From PWQG01 sp051747985 (lineage in GTDB: Bacteria; Pseudomonadota; Gammaproteobacteria; Pseudomonadales; Pseudohongiellaceae), in contig JBNJGU010000187.1 of the NCBI GenBank assembly GCA_051747985.1, positions 1 through 5,696 on the forward strand: 5,696 nucleotides of DNA, in the 5' to 3' direction. Position numbers and translations under genes: made by a program. The notes beneath the pieces were generated by a model, which was not told the DNA's origin, searched no databases, and saw only the letters and a program-made list of their open reading frames with translations. Shown piece after piece: positions 5,687 through 5,696 of the stretch; position 1 is the first letter of the stretch; the number at the start of each line of letters is the position of its first letter.

Positions 5687-5696
5687 AAAAACCCGG
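5687..5696 (-). terminator. Possible tail of an upstream terminator, cut by the window edge
   Basis: The minus strand begins CCGGGTTTTT and then AATC, which looks like the descending arm of a GC hairpin followed by a T-run. It would end a gene transcribed in the same direction as flhA (flhB is the usual neighbour). The ascending arm would lie outside the window, so this cannot be confirmed. Confidence 0.22.

Noticed and set aside
5544..5696. A sigma-28 (FliA) promoter upstream of flhA
   Set aside because: No TAAA-type -35 with GCCGATAA-type -10 was found on the minus strand; the sigma-54 element explains the region better.

Overview
The window holds the polar-flagellum gene block flhA-flhF-fleN(flhG)-fliA, all on the minus strand and read from high to low coordinates. 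The gene order, the high GC content, a FleN-type MinD ATPase and a sigma-54 promoter point to a gammaproteobacterium with a polar flagellum and a Pseudomonas/Vibrio-like flagellar hierarchy. I cannot name the genus; a halophilic or alkaliphilic Ectothiorhodospiraceae-like bacterium would fit but is a guess.

Layout: 5544-5696 is the control region of the operon. It has an excellent sigma-54 (RpoN) -24/-12 element at 5628-5643 and, about 40-50 nt downstream of the predicted transcription start, a near-consensus FleQ box at 5567-5580. This is the 'atypical downstream enhancer' arrangement known for flhA of Pseudomonas aeruginosa. The window edge may also carry the end of a terminator from an upstream gene. 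flhA (3360-5543) is followed after 16 nt by flhF (2078-3343), after 42 nt by fleN (1217-2035, GTG start) and after 12 nt by fliA (473-1204). Short gaps and good Shine-Dalgarno sites for the last three genes support one transcription unit.

How the genes work together: FlhA is the export gate of the flagellar type III secretion system. FlhF (SRP-type GTPase) places the flagellum at the pole. FleN/FlhG (MinD-type ATPase) limits flagellar number and in Pseudomonas also antagonises FleQ. FliA is sigma-28 for late flagellar genes. If FleQ drives this operon, it drives its own antagonist (FleN), giving a negative feedback loop, and the next tier of the cascade (FliA).

Region 1-472, downstream of fliA, has no convincing gene. 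The chemotaxis genes usually found next (cheY, cheZ) are absent as far as can be seen. It holds instead a nested, interrupted inverted repeat: a 43-bp inverted copy of the 3' end of fliA (187-229 against 477-519, one mismatch), then 32-bp (269-300/412-443) and 22-bp (315-336/385-406) perfect inverted blocks around a 48-nt loop. A third partial copy of the inner repeat lies at the extreme left edge (about 1-33). This is the most unusual part of the window. It may be a mobile or recombining intergenic repeat, an invertible segment, or a contig-end assembly problem; the sequence alone does not decide.
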